Positions 54,001 to 61,573 of a DNA stretch of 64,000 nt are shown piece by piece. Every line of letters starts with the position of its first letter. Within the stretch, counting starts at the first letter, position 1. Origin of the DNA: Ewingella sp963519305. Lineage in GTDB: Bacteria > Pseudomonadota > Gammaproteobacteria > Enterobacterales > Enterobacteriaceae. Where the stretch lies: assembly GCA_963519305.1 (NCBI GenBank), contig CAUQMS010000001.1, positions 372,001 to 436,000 on the forward strand, written 5' to 3'. The notes under the pieces were generated by a model, which worked only from the letters and a program-made list of their open reading frames with translations, did not search any database and had not been told where the DNA came from. The position numbers and the translations under genes were made by a program.

Positions 54001-54228
54001 CATCAGGTTGTCTAACCCGGTCATGTTCTGCTCAATGATCTGTGTAACGGTGTTCTCCAGCGTCTGGGCGGAAGCCCCCGGATAGGTCGCTGTTATGCGC
54101 ACGTTTGGCGGTGCTAAGTCAGGATATTGCTCAATAGGTAAAGAGTGAATAGCCAGCGCGCCGGACAAAGAGAGAATGATCGCCAAAACCCAGGCAAAAA
54201 TTGGGCGATCGATGAAAAAGTTGGCCAT
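51070..54228 (-). CDS. acrD: RND multidrug efflux pump AcrD
   Basis: Proton-driven inner-membrane pump, 1052 aa, of the AcrB/AcrD type. The start is ANFFIDRPIFAWVLAIILSL. The proton-relay Asp pair is in GLLVDDAIVVVENVERVM, the Lys is in TIGLSAKNAI (seen as IIGLSAKNAILIVEFAND), and porter-domain motifs SSNNGKSQITLSF and GDTNLMTVAF are present. The location beside ypfM argues for AcrD, which exports aminoglycosides and other hydrophilic drugs in E. coli, rather than AcrB; no adaptor gene is adjacent, so it probably borrows AcrA. The start ATG lies at 54228. Confidence 0.93.
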   Translation of the reverse strand: MANFFIDRPIFAWVLAIILSLSGALAIHSLPIEQYPDLAPPNVRITATYPGASAQTLENTVTQIIEQNMTGLDNLMYMSSQSSNNGKSQITLSFIAGTDPNEALQQVQNQLQQALKRLPQDVQTQGVTVSKTGDTNLMTVAFVSTDGSMDKQDIADYVASNIQDPLSRIDGVGSITAYGSQYAMRVWLDPNKLNNYQLTTSDVVSAIEAQNSQVAVGQLGGAPSVDFQALNATVNAQSQLQTPQQFRDITLRVNQDGSQVKLGDVSVIGLGAEDYSILSRYNGQAASGMGVQLASGANELETDKLVRARLSELEKYFPHGLETRIAYETTPFVKAAITDVVKTLFEAIVLVFLVMYLFLQNFRATLIPTIAVPVVLLGTFVVLHQFGYTINTLTMFAMVLAIGLLVDDAIVVVENVERVMSEEGLSPREATRKSMGQIQSALVGITMVLSAVFIPMAFFGGTTGAIYRQFSITIVAAMVLSVFVALTLTPALCSTLLKPIAKGHHHGKTGFFGWFNRMFDRNANRYEKGVGSVLKHSLRYMLGYLLILGILAFLFVKLPTSFLPQEDQGVLTVQVQLPPGSTLQQTQKVVEKIEHYFLTDEKKDVVSVFSTLGAGPGGNGQNVARLFISLTDWDSRTSGKNSVFDIIERATKEFKHIKEARVIASGPPAINGLGTSAGFDMELQDHAGNGHDALMAARDQLLEMTAKNSNLSRVRHNGLDDSPQLQIDIDQTKAQALGVSVANINSTLSTAWGSTYVNDFVDRGRVKKVYVQAEAPFRMMPDDVNKWFVRNNAGTMVPFSAFATSHWETGSPRLERYNGYSAVEIVGEAAVGVSSGTAMDEMEQLVAKLPSGFGLEWTGLSYQERLSGAQAPALYAISLLVVFLCLAALYESWSIPFSVMMVVPLGVIGAVIATWLRGLENDVYFQVGMLTIIGLSAKNAILIVEFANDLNMRGKTLLEATLEASRQRLRPILMTSLAFVFGVLPMATSQGAGSASQHAVGTGVIGGMISATVLAIFFVPLFFVLVRRRFPVKHQATPLIGDIVETTQDPHK

Positions 54229-54624
<396 letters not shown>

Positions 54625-54909
54625 ATGGGGCTGAATTCGGTATTTGCCCGCCGGTTGTATGTGTGCTGGTTATTGAAAAGCGAACAACGGCCTAATGTTC
54701 CTAAATTAATGGCATTGACCGGTTGGCCAAGAAGAACACTGCAGGATGTGCTGAAAGCCTTGCCCGGTATGGGCGTTGAACTGGAATTTATTCAGCAAGG
54801 TATTCGCAATAATGACGGTTATTACCAGCTCAACAGCTGGGGGCCGCTGGACGAGCAATGGATTCATCTCAACCGCGAGCTGATCCTCCATGCTATCGCG
54901 CAAGGCTAA
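54625..54909 (+). CDS. Small winged helix-turn-helix protein
   Basis: 94-aa protein with a likely winged helix: VPKLMALTGWPRRTLQDVLKAL (about residues 25-46) reads as helix-turn-helix and YYQLNSWGPLD as the wing. I recognise no named family member. ATG 54625 has AGGAG six bases upstream; ATG 54571 would add 18 residues with a poorer site. It is divergent from acrD, so a role in acrD or nudK control is possible but unproven. Confidence 0.72.
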   Translation: MGLNSVFARRLYVCWLLKSEQRPNVPKLMALTGWPRRTLQDVLKALPGMGVELEFIQQGIRNNDGYYQLNSWGPLDEQWIHLNRELILHAIAQG

Positions 54910-55021
54910 GCGGTGTCACTCTGTAGTGGAATAAAAAACGCACTGTTTACATTGGTTTACTGTCCGTAATGGTCCTGTTATGGCTGGCTTCTCTCGTCCG
55001 CATTTTGAGCGGGGACACGGT

Positions 55022-55597
55022 ATGTCATTGAAGATTGAAAATGTTAAAAACCAGTTACTTTCAGATAACTGGTATGTTCTGCGAAAATATACATACGATT
55101 TAATCAAACGAAATGGTGAACGTCAGCGGCAGGTCCGTGAAGTTTACGACCGTGGTAACGGCGCGACTATTTTGCTTTATAACCGCAGTAAAAAAACCGT
55201 TCTACTGATTAATCAGTTCCGTATGCCGACCTATGTCAACGGCAATGCCAGCGGCATGCTGCTGGAAACCTGCGCCGGTTTGCTGGATAACAATTCGCCG
55301 GAAGATTGCATTCGTAAAGAGGCCCTCGAAGAAACTGGCTATGTGATTGGCAAGGTAGAGAAGCTGTTTGAAGCTTACATGTCGCCGGGCAGCGTAACAG
55401 AAGTGGTACATTTTTTTGCCGCCGAGTATGACGAATCTCAGCGCGCCACCGCAGGAGGTGGTGTAGAGGATGAAGATATTGAGGTTCTGGAGCTGTCGTT
55501 TACTCAGGCGTTGGAAATGATAAAAGACGGGCGTATTAAAGACGGTAAAACCATTATGCTGCTGCATTACGCACAAAATCAGGACTGGATGGCATAA
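55022..55597 (+). CDS. nudK: GDP-mannose pyrophosphatase NudK
   Basis: Nudix hydrolase splitting GDP-mannose to GMP and mannose-1-phosphate. It has 191 aa, equal to E. coli. The Nudix box reads GLLDNNSPEDCIRKEALEET-GY (about residues 85-107) with REVYDRGNGATILLYNRSKK before and AGGGVEDEDIEVLELSF after. ATG 55022 gives SLKIENVKNQLLSDNWY as in E. coli; the frame upstream to 54980 has no counterpart. Confidence 0.94.
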   Translation: MSLKIENVKNQLLSDNWYVLRKYTYDLIKRNGERQRQVREVYDRGNGATILLYNRSKKTVLLINQFRMPTYVNGNASGMLLETCAGLLDNNSPEDCIRKEALEETGYVIGKVEKLFEAYMSPGSVTEVVHFFAAEYDESQRATAGGGVEDEDIEVLELSFTQALEMIKDGRIKDGKTIMLLHYAQNQDWMA

Positions 55598-55642
55598 GCT
55601 TAATAAAACCGCATTATTTTCTTTCCGTCGCGATAAAAGCCA

Positions 55643-55668
55643 AAGGGCCGTCAGGCCCTTAATTATTT
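55643..55668. terminator. Hairpin between nudK and the exported protein gene
   Basis: AAGGGCC-gtca-GGCCCTT followed by AATTATTT. Convergent genes share it; the T-run is weak. Confidence 0.65.
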
Positions 55669-55701
55669 GTATATTTTAACCCCGTTCAACTTTCTGCCCG
55701 A

Positions 55702-56880
55702 TCAGTTGCCTTTAGGTAATGGCAACATCAACCTGCCGCCGTGGCCCGTCATGGCTGGCCATGGCAATATTGACCAGTCCGGGCTTTCGCATGAGCGCAT
55801 CACGCGGGGGAAGGTCGGACCGAAATAGATGCCCTTTGCCGTGAAGTACCAGGCCGGGAAATGCCAGATCTGCGGGTCGGAATAATTACAGTCGTCGTCG
55901 CTGTCCTCGGTCGGTCTGGCCATCTCTTTCGGGTGCGCAAGTGTCATCTGCTTAGTCAGCCAGGGGGCCAGTGATTTCTCACGATATTCCGCGAAGGTAT
56001 CAAAATCGACGTCACTGCTGCCTGCCGATGCGCGGTCTTCCGCTTCAATGTAGTGAATAGGTTTGCCTTCACCGACCCAAATCACATCTTCGAGCGATAA
56101 TGGCTCCGCCGTTTTGGCGTTAAGATTCACCGGCGCTTCGCCAAAATCAGGGTGCGCGCCGCCGCAGTCATAATTGGTGAAAACGCTGATGCTGACCACG
56201 TCCTCACTGAGGAAGGTTGGCGTGACGGTCTGACTGTACTCGCCTTCACCAAACCGGCTGGCGCTTAACATGCAGGCATGCCAGCCAATGACTTCCTGCC
56301 AGAGGCGGGCGCGAAGTTTTTGATTAATGGCCGCACGCTCTTTTTCCGGATAACCCGAAGTAATGTCGAATAAACTTATCTTTGACTGCGGCTCACTCCA
56401 CCATTGCAGCGTGTAGCCCATGAACTCCTGCTGTTTGCCTTCCACCAGACTCAGGCCTGATAAACGCAAATATTCGTACGGATCGCTATGTATCAGCGAA
56501 CCTGGATAGCTGTCATCAGCGGTATCCGGCAGCACCGCCGGTGTCAGCACCAGCGGCAGTGATTTACCCGCGGTGTCGGTCCAGGTTCCCCGCCAGTTGC
56601 CCTGCTCATCATGATCCAGCGTTAGGGCAGGGCGCGGAGTGTCGTCAAAATCATCGGCACCTTCATTCAGACTTAATTCGTTATCTTTAAGCGTTCCGTT
56701 CAGCGGGAGGTCCAGCCGGTGTTTTTGATAAAAATAGCGCCCCGTGATCTCATCGGGTTTGTTCAGGTCCAGCTCCATCACGATATTGGCTTTGCCCAGG
56801 GTCCCGGTAAACACCGAAAGGGGTTCTTCGGCAAAAGCAGACAATGAAAAAAGCACCATCGATATAATCCAAAACTTCAT
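55702..56880 (-). CDS. Exported protein of unknown function
   Basis: 392 aa with a clear signal peptide MKFWIISMVLFSLSAFA cut before EEPLSVF. ATG 56880 has AGGAGAAACGG upstream. The C-terminal half (NYDCGGAHPDFGEAPVNLN, LEDVIWVGEG, GIYFGPTFP) recalls DUF3298/RsiV-type periplasmic domains, in which a GGAHP motif followed by a YF-P segment is typical. The N-terminal half has beta-strand repeats like ELDLNKPDEITGRYFYQKH. It is divergent from ypfG, another exported protein. No function is assigned. Confidence 0.75.
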   Translation of the reverse strand: MKFWIISMVLFSLSAFAEEPLSVFTGTLGKANIVMELDLNKPDEITGRYFYQKHRLDLPLNGTLKDNELSLNEGADDFDDTPRPALTLDHDEQGNWRGTWTDTAGKSLPLVLTPAVLPDTADDSYPGSLIHSDPYEYLRLSGLSLVEGKQQEFMGYTLQWWSEPQSKISLFDITSGYPEKERAAINQKLRARLWQEVIGWHACMLSASRFGEGEYSQTVTPTFLSEDVVSISVFTNYDCGGAHPDFGEAPVNLNAKTAEPLSLEDVIWVGEGKPIHYIEAEDRASAGSSDVDFDTFAEYREKSLAPWLTKQMTLAHPKEMARPTEDSDDDCNYSDPQIWHFPAWYFTAKGIYFGPTFPRVMRSCESPDWSILPWPAMTGHGGRLMLPLPKGN

Positions 56881-57096
56881 CCGTTTCTCCTGAAAAATGA
56901 GGTTTATCCTTTCGCACCTTTTTGGGTTATCTATTTTTAGATTTCTTCCGCCACAGAATATCAGCCTCAGGGGCAAGTTAATGTGTCGACGACGATTTTT
57001 TTCTTGGGTATTTGATAATTGTGCAATTTATGTCATTGCCCGGTACCCTCATACGCTATTATCAGGACGATGAATTCGCAAAAAGAGCAGAACGTG

Positions 57097-58164
57097 ATGA
57101 CTTCCCATTGGATAACCGCCCCCCTATTTTTGCTGACTTGCCTGCTGGCCGGTAACGTTCAGGCTGGCCCGTTGCAGGCTGTCTACAATGACTGGCAGGT
57201 CAGTTGCGATAACCTGAATCACTGTACGACGCGTAATTCGCAGGATGGTCAGGAACTGGTCTTGAAAATTACCCGCGAAGCCGGAGCCGAGGGCCGTTCA
57301 TCGGTTAAAATTGAGTATCAGCCCAATGGTGACGAGCAAAGTTCTGGGCAGCCTATCGTGAATCGTTTACAACTTGATGGCAAAACACTGACGTTTAATC
57401 ATCGGGAATGGGATGTCAGTAAAAAAGAGCTCTCCGCTACCAACCGTGTGGTGGTCAATGAATTCATCAATAGTATTCGTGACGGCAAGGCGATTCAGTT
57501 GAGTGGCAAACTGGAGTCGCCACAAACGGTGCATCCGGCTATCTCGCTTAAAGGTCTGAAAGCGGCACTGCTGGCGATTGACGCCCAACAGGGGCGCGTC
57601 GGCACGAAATCAGCCTGGATCAGCCGGGGGACTAAACCTCTGAGTGCGGTACCTGCAGCCCCAGCCGCGCCAGCTAAACCTCGGTTTAGTGAACCGCATC
57701 CGCTGAGCGATACCGAAATTTCCGCCATCACGCAAAATGCCGCCTCGACGATTGATAACAACGATTGCAGCCTTGAACCATCTGAACGGGAAGTTCATCT
57801 ATTCGCCCTGAGCAATGATAAAGCGCTAATGACGGTCAATTGCGATATGGGAGCTTATAACCTGTTTGTCTTAGGCTTCACCGTTTCCCGCCAGGCACCT
57901 TACAAAGCGGAAGATTTGACGCTGAACATGCCGTTTACACTGGGGGAGGACGAACAGTCACCTGAGTTGATTAATGCTGATTTCGACCAAAAAACCGGTG
58001 AACTTTCGACCTTTGATAAAGGCCGTGGAATGGGTGACTGCGGCGTTGCATCCCGTTGGATCTATGACGGAAAAGAGTTCCAGCTCACCTCATTTGCCTC
58101 GGAACCCAGCTGCGATGGCTACAACACCCGCGGCGAATGGCCGGTATTATGGGTGACGCAATAG
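57097..58164 (+). CDS. ypfG: DUF1176 exported protein YpfG
   Basis: 355 aa with a signal peptide SHWITAPLFLLTCLLAGNVQA and paired cysteines of the DUF1176 family (WQVSCDNLNHCTTRN; CGVASRWIYDGKEF; EPSCDGYNTRGEWPVLW). It corresponds to E. coli YpfG, which lies in the same place before talA-tktB; function is unknown. ATG 57097 is chosen with AAGAG nine bases upstream; ATG 57070 is too close to its AGGA. It converges on tktB with a shared terminator. Confidence 0.85.
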   Translation: MTSHWITAPLFLLTCLLAGNVQAGPLQAVYNDWQVSCDNLNHCTTRNSQDGQELVLKITREAGAEGRSSVKIEYQPNGDEQSSGQPIVNRLQLDGKTLTFNHREWDVSKKELSATNRVVVNEFINSIRDGKAIQLSGKLESPQTVHPAISLKGLKAALLAIDAQQGRVGTKSAWISRGTKPLSAVPAAPAAPAKPRFSEPHPLSDTEISAITQNAASTIDNNDCSLEPSEREVHLFALSNDKALMTVNCDMGAYNLFVLGFTVSRQAPYKAEDLTLNMPFTLGEDEQSPELINADFDQKTGELSTFDKGRGMGDCGVASRWIYDGKEFQLTSFASEPSCDGYNTRGEWPVLWVTQ

Positions 58165-58200
58165 GCTGAAAACGCCTGGGATCAGGCTATTCAGGCGTAA

Positions 58201-58226
58201 AAAAAGCACCCTATTGGGTGCTTTTT
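58201..58226. terminator. Bidirectional terminator ypfG / tktB
   Basis: AAAAAGCACCC-tatt-GGGTGCTTTTT. Confidence 0.93.
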
Positions 58227-58245
58227 AGATCAAACGTCACACAGG

Positions 58246-60240
58246 CTATTTCAGCAGCGCCTGTGTTTTCGCGACAATGTTATCCACGGTGAAGCCGAAT
58301 TCCCTGAACAACTCTTCCGCCGGCGCTGACTCACCGAAACTGGTCATGCCGACGATAGCGCCATTCAGGCCAACATATTTGTACCAGTAATCTGCAATAC
58401 CAGCTTCGACTGCCACGCGTGCGGTGACCGCTTTCGGCAGCACAGATTCGCGGTACGCTGCGTCCTGTTTGTCAAAGGCATCGGTAGACGGCATAGAAAC
58501 GACACGCACTTTAGTGCCTGATGCCGCCAGTTTGTCTGCCGCTTCTACAGTGATACCTACTTCTGAACCGGTGGCAATCAGTATCACATCCGGCGTACCG
58601 CCAGAGTCTTTCAGCACATACCCTCCGCGCACAATGTTGGCCAGTTGCTCTTTGCTGCGCGGCTGCTGGATCAGGTTCTGTCGGGAGAGGATCAGTGCGG
58701 CAGGGCCATCGTTGCGCTCGATAGCATATTTCCACGCCACGGCGGTTTCGACCTGATCGGCCGGGCGCCAGGTACTCATGTTAGGCGTAACGCGCAGGCT
58801 GGCCATTTGTTCGACGGGCTGGTGAGTCGGGCCATCTTCACCCAATCCGATCGAGTCATGGGTGTAGACGAACACGTTGCGGATCTTCATCAGCGCGGCC
58901 ATACGCACCGCGTTGCGGGCATATTCAACGAACATCAGGAAGGTAGCCGAATAGGGCAGGAACCCCCCGTGCAGCGCGATGCCGTTGGAAATCGCCGTCA
59001 TGCCGAATTCACGCACGCCGTAGTGGATATAGTTACCGGCCAGATCGTCGCCCAGTGATTTCGAGCCAGACCAGATAGTCAGGTTACTGGGCGCGAGGTC
59101 AGCGGAACCCCCAAGAAATTCAGGCAATACTTTCCCGAAGACTTCCAGCGTATTTTGTGAGGCTTTACGGCTGGCGATGCTGGCTGGTTTCGCCTGCAAC
59201 TCTTCAATAAATTTCTGGGCATCGGCCTGCCAGCTTGCAGGCAGTTCGCCGCTGACGCGACGTTTGAACTCTTTTGCCAGGTCAGGGTGCGCTTTGGCGT
59301 AGGCGGCGAATTTTTCGTTCCACGCAGACTCTTTCGCTTTTCCCGCCGGTTTGGCATCCCAGCCAGCATAGATATCCTGCGGGATGTCGAACGGCTGAGA
59401 GTTCCAGCCCAGATGCTTACGGGTAGCGGCAACTTCGTCATCACCCAGCGCTGCACCATGTGCACCGTGCGTCCCGGCTTTGTTGGGTGAACCAAAGGCG
59501 ATCACTGTTTTACACAGCAGTAATGACGGTTTGTCTTTCACGCTATGCGCTTCGTCGATAGCTTGTTTGATGGCGTCTGAGTCATGGCCATCAATGCCAC
59601 GGATCACATGCCAGCCATAGGCTTCGAAACGTTTGGCCGTGTCATCGGTAAACCAGCCCTCAACGTGACCATCGATAGAGATCCCGTTGTCATCATAGAA
59701 CGCAGTCAGTTTGCCGAGTTTCATGGTGCCTGCCAGTGAGCAGGCTTCGTGGGAAATACCTTCCATCATGCAACCATCACCCATAAAGGCGTAGGTATGA
59801 TGGTCGACGACGTCATGACCAGGGCGGTTGAACTGCGCACCTAGCGTGCGTTCTGCTATCGCAAAACCGACGGCGTTGGCGATACCCTGACCCAGCGGGC
59901 CTGTCGTGGTTTCAACACCCGGCGTATAGCCGTATTCAGGGTGACCCGGTGTTTTGGAGTGTAACTGGCGGAAGTTTTTCAGCTCTTCCATTGGCAAATC
60001 GTAGCCAGTGAGGTGCAACAGGCTGTAAATCAGCATGGAGCCGTGGCCGTTAGACATAATGAAACGGTCGCGGTCAGCCCAGTGAGGATTGGCCGGATTA
60101 TGGTTCATGTAGTCGCGCCACAGGACTTCAGCGATATCCGCCATACCCATTGGGGCGCCGGGGTGGCCGGAGTTGGCTTTCTGGACCGCGTCCATACTTA
60201 GTGCGCGGATTGCGTTGGCTAGCTCTTTACGAGAGGGCAT
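58246..60240 (-). CDS. tktB: Transketolase (TktB)
   Basis: Thiamine-diphosphate enzyme moving two-carbon units in the pentose phosphate pathway. It has 664 aa (E. coli TktB 667). The ThDP motif starts GDGCMMEGISHEACSLAG (about residues 154-171), the N-terminal NSGHPGAPMGMADIAEVLW and the central SIGLGEDGPTHQPVEQ are diagnostic, and HDSIGLGEDG provides catalytic His. It is named TktB rather than TktA because it directly follows talA (15-base gap), as in E. coli. AAGGGAG precedes the ATG. Confidence 0.95.
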   Translation of the reverse strand: MPSRKELANAIRALSMDAVQKANSGHPGAPMGMADIAEVLWRDYMNHNPANPHWADRDRFIMSNGHGSMLIYSLLHLTGYDLPMEELKNFRQLHSKTPGHPEYGYTPGVETTTGPLGQGIANAVGFAIAERTLGAQFNRPGHDVVDHHTYAFMGDGCMMEGISHEACSLAGTMKLGKLTAFYDDNGISIDGHVEGWFTDDTAKRFEAYGWHVIRGIDGHDSDAIKQAIDEAHSVKDKPSLLLCKTVIAFGSPNKAGTHGAHGAALGDDEVAATRKHLGWNSQPFDIPQDIYAGWDAKPAGKAKESAWNEKFAAYAKAHPDLAKEFKRRVSGELPASWQADAQKFIEELQAKPASIASRKASQNTLEVFGKVLPEFLGGSADLAPSNLTIWSGSKSLGDDLAGNYIHYGVREFGMTAISNGIALHGGFLPYSATFLMFVEYARNAVRMAALMKIRNVFVYTHDSIGLGEDGPTHQPVEQMASLRVTPNMSTWRPADQVETAVAWKYAIERNDGPAALILSRQNLIQQPRSKEQLANIVRGGYVLKDSGGTPDVILIATGSEVGITVEAADKLAASGTKVRVVSMPSTDAFDKQDAAYRESVLPKAVTARVAVEAGIADYWYKYVGLNGAIVGMTSFGESAPAEELFREFGFTVDNIVAKTQALLK

Positions 60241-60255
60241 TTTTTACTCCCTTAA

Positions 60256-61206
60256 TTAAAGTTCGGCGGACAACATGTCTTCCAGCTTCTGCTGGTCGAC
60301 AGCGAAGGCGCGGATACCTTCTGCCAGTTTTTCAACGGCCATCGGATCCTGATTATGCTCCCAGCGGAACTCGGCTTCTTTGAGTGGGGCAGGTTGTTGG
60401 AGGCCTTTGGTGGAAGGCTGGAGCTTACGTTCAACCGGTTCATTGCTGGCTTTAAGTTCTTCCAGCAGGTTCGGCGAGATGGTCAGGCGGTCACAGCCTG
60501 CCAGCGCCAGAATTTGTTCCACTTTACGGAAGCTGGCACCCATGATCACGGTCTGATATTTATGGGATTTGTAGTACTCGTAGATGTCGCGGACAGACTT
60601 CACGCCCGGATCTTTTTCCACGTTATATTCTGCTGCCGGCTCTTTGGCTTTGTACCAGTCATAGATGCGCCCGACGAACGGGGAGATGAGATAGACACCC
60701 GCTTCGGCGCAGGCGCGTGCCTGAGCAAAAGAGAACAATAGCGTCAGGTTACAGTTGATGCCTTCTTTCTCTAGCTCCTCGGCGGCTTTAATGCCTTCCC
60801 AGGTTGAGGCCAGTTTGATGAGGATGCGTGATTTATCCACGCCCTGCTCTTTGTACATCCCAATCAGTTTACGGGCCTTGGCAAGGCACTGCTCGCGGTC
60901 AAATGACATTCTGGCATCGACTTCAGTCGAAATGCGCCCAGGGACACTTTTCAGAATTTCCAGGCCGATATTGACGGCCAGACGATCACTGGCATTGATG
61001 ACCTGTGCCTCTTTGCTGCCACCCTGCTTACGGGCGTACTCCAGCGCGTCTTTGATCAGTCCCTGATACTGAGGCAAACCAGCGGCTTTGAGGATCAGGG
61101 AGGGGTTGGTGGTGGCATCCTGAGGTTCGAAATGACGGATAGATTCAATGTCACCGCTGTCGGCAACGACGGTAGTCAGCTTTTTGAGGGCGTCTAACTG
61201 GTTCAT
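60256..61206 (-). CDS. talA: Transaldolase A
   Basis: Moves dihydroxyacetone units between sugar phosphates. It has 316 aa, equal to E. coli TalA. NQLDALKKLTTVVADSGDIE and FEPQDATTNPSLILKA begin the barrel, and the Schiff-base Lys is in SRILIKLASTWEGIKAAEEL. AAGGAG lies six to eight bases before ATG 61206; the longer frame from 61242 has no such site. It heads the talA-tktB operon. Confidence 0.96.
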   Translation of the reverse strand: MNQLDALKKLTTVVADSGDIESIRHFEPQDATTNPSLILKAAGLPQYQGLIKDALEYARKQGGSKEAQVINASDRLAVNIGLEILKSVPGRISTEVDARMSFDREQCLAKARKLIGMYKEQGVDKSRILIKLASTWEGIKAAEELEKEGINCNLTLLFSFAQARACAEAGVYLISPFVGRIYDWYKAKEPAAEYNVEKDPGVKSVRDIYEYYKSHKYQTVIMGASFRKVEQILALAGCDRLTISPNLLEELKASNEPVERKLQPSTKGLQQPAPLKEAEFRWEHNQDPMAVEKLAEGIRAFAVDQQKLEDMLSAEL

Positions 61207-61573
61207 TTCAATTCTCCTTAGCAAGAAAAAACGATGCGGCAATATGGCCGTTCGACTCTTTTCGTAGGGCTCTTACCCTGCATCATTCTGTTAACAATTT
61301 GAATGCGCTATTTCTGATTGTTGTAATGGGTCAGAGCAATGAGAACGCAAAAGCCTACGCAAGGCTGAGCTTTCAGCCTGAGTTGCGCAAGAGGGAACCT
61401 TAAGCTTAGTCAAAATTTGCGAGACGTCTTCCGTGAATGAAAATTAATCGATGTAACGCGCCAGTTTTCGTCGCGCTTCATAGTTTGGCGTGGCAGCTTC
61501 TCTATACTGAATAGCGTGAAAGGTGACTAACAACCTTCCTTGTTCCCCTACAAAAACAAAAAAGGACCCTACG
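61207..61573. other. Divergent intergenic region talA / maeB
   Basis: 367 bp with no gene seen. A TATACT at 61503-61508 may be the maeB -10 element, without a good -35. Confidence 0.5.
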
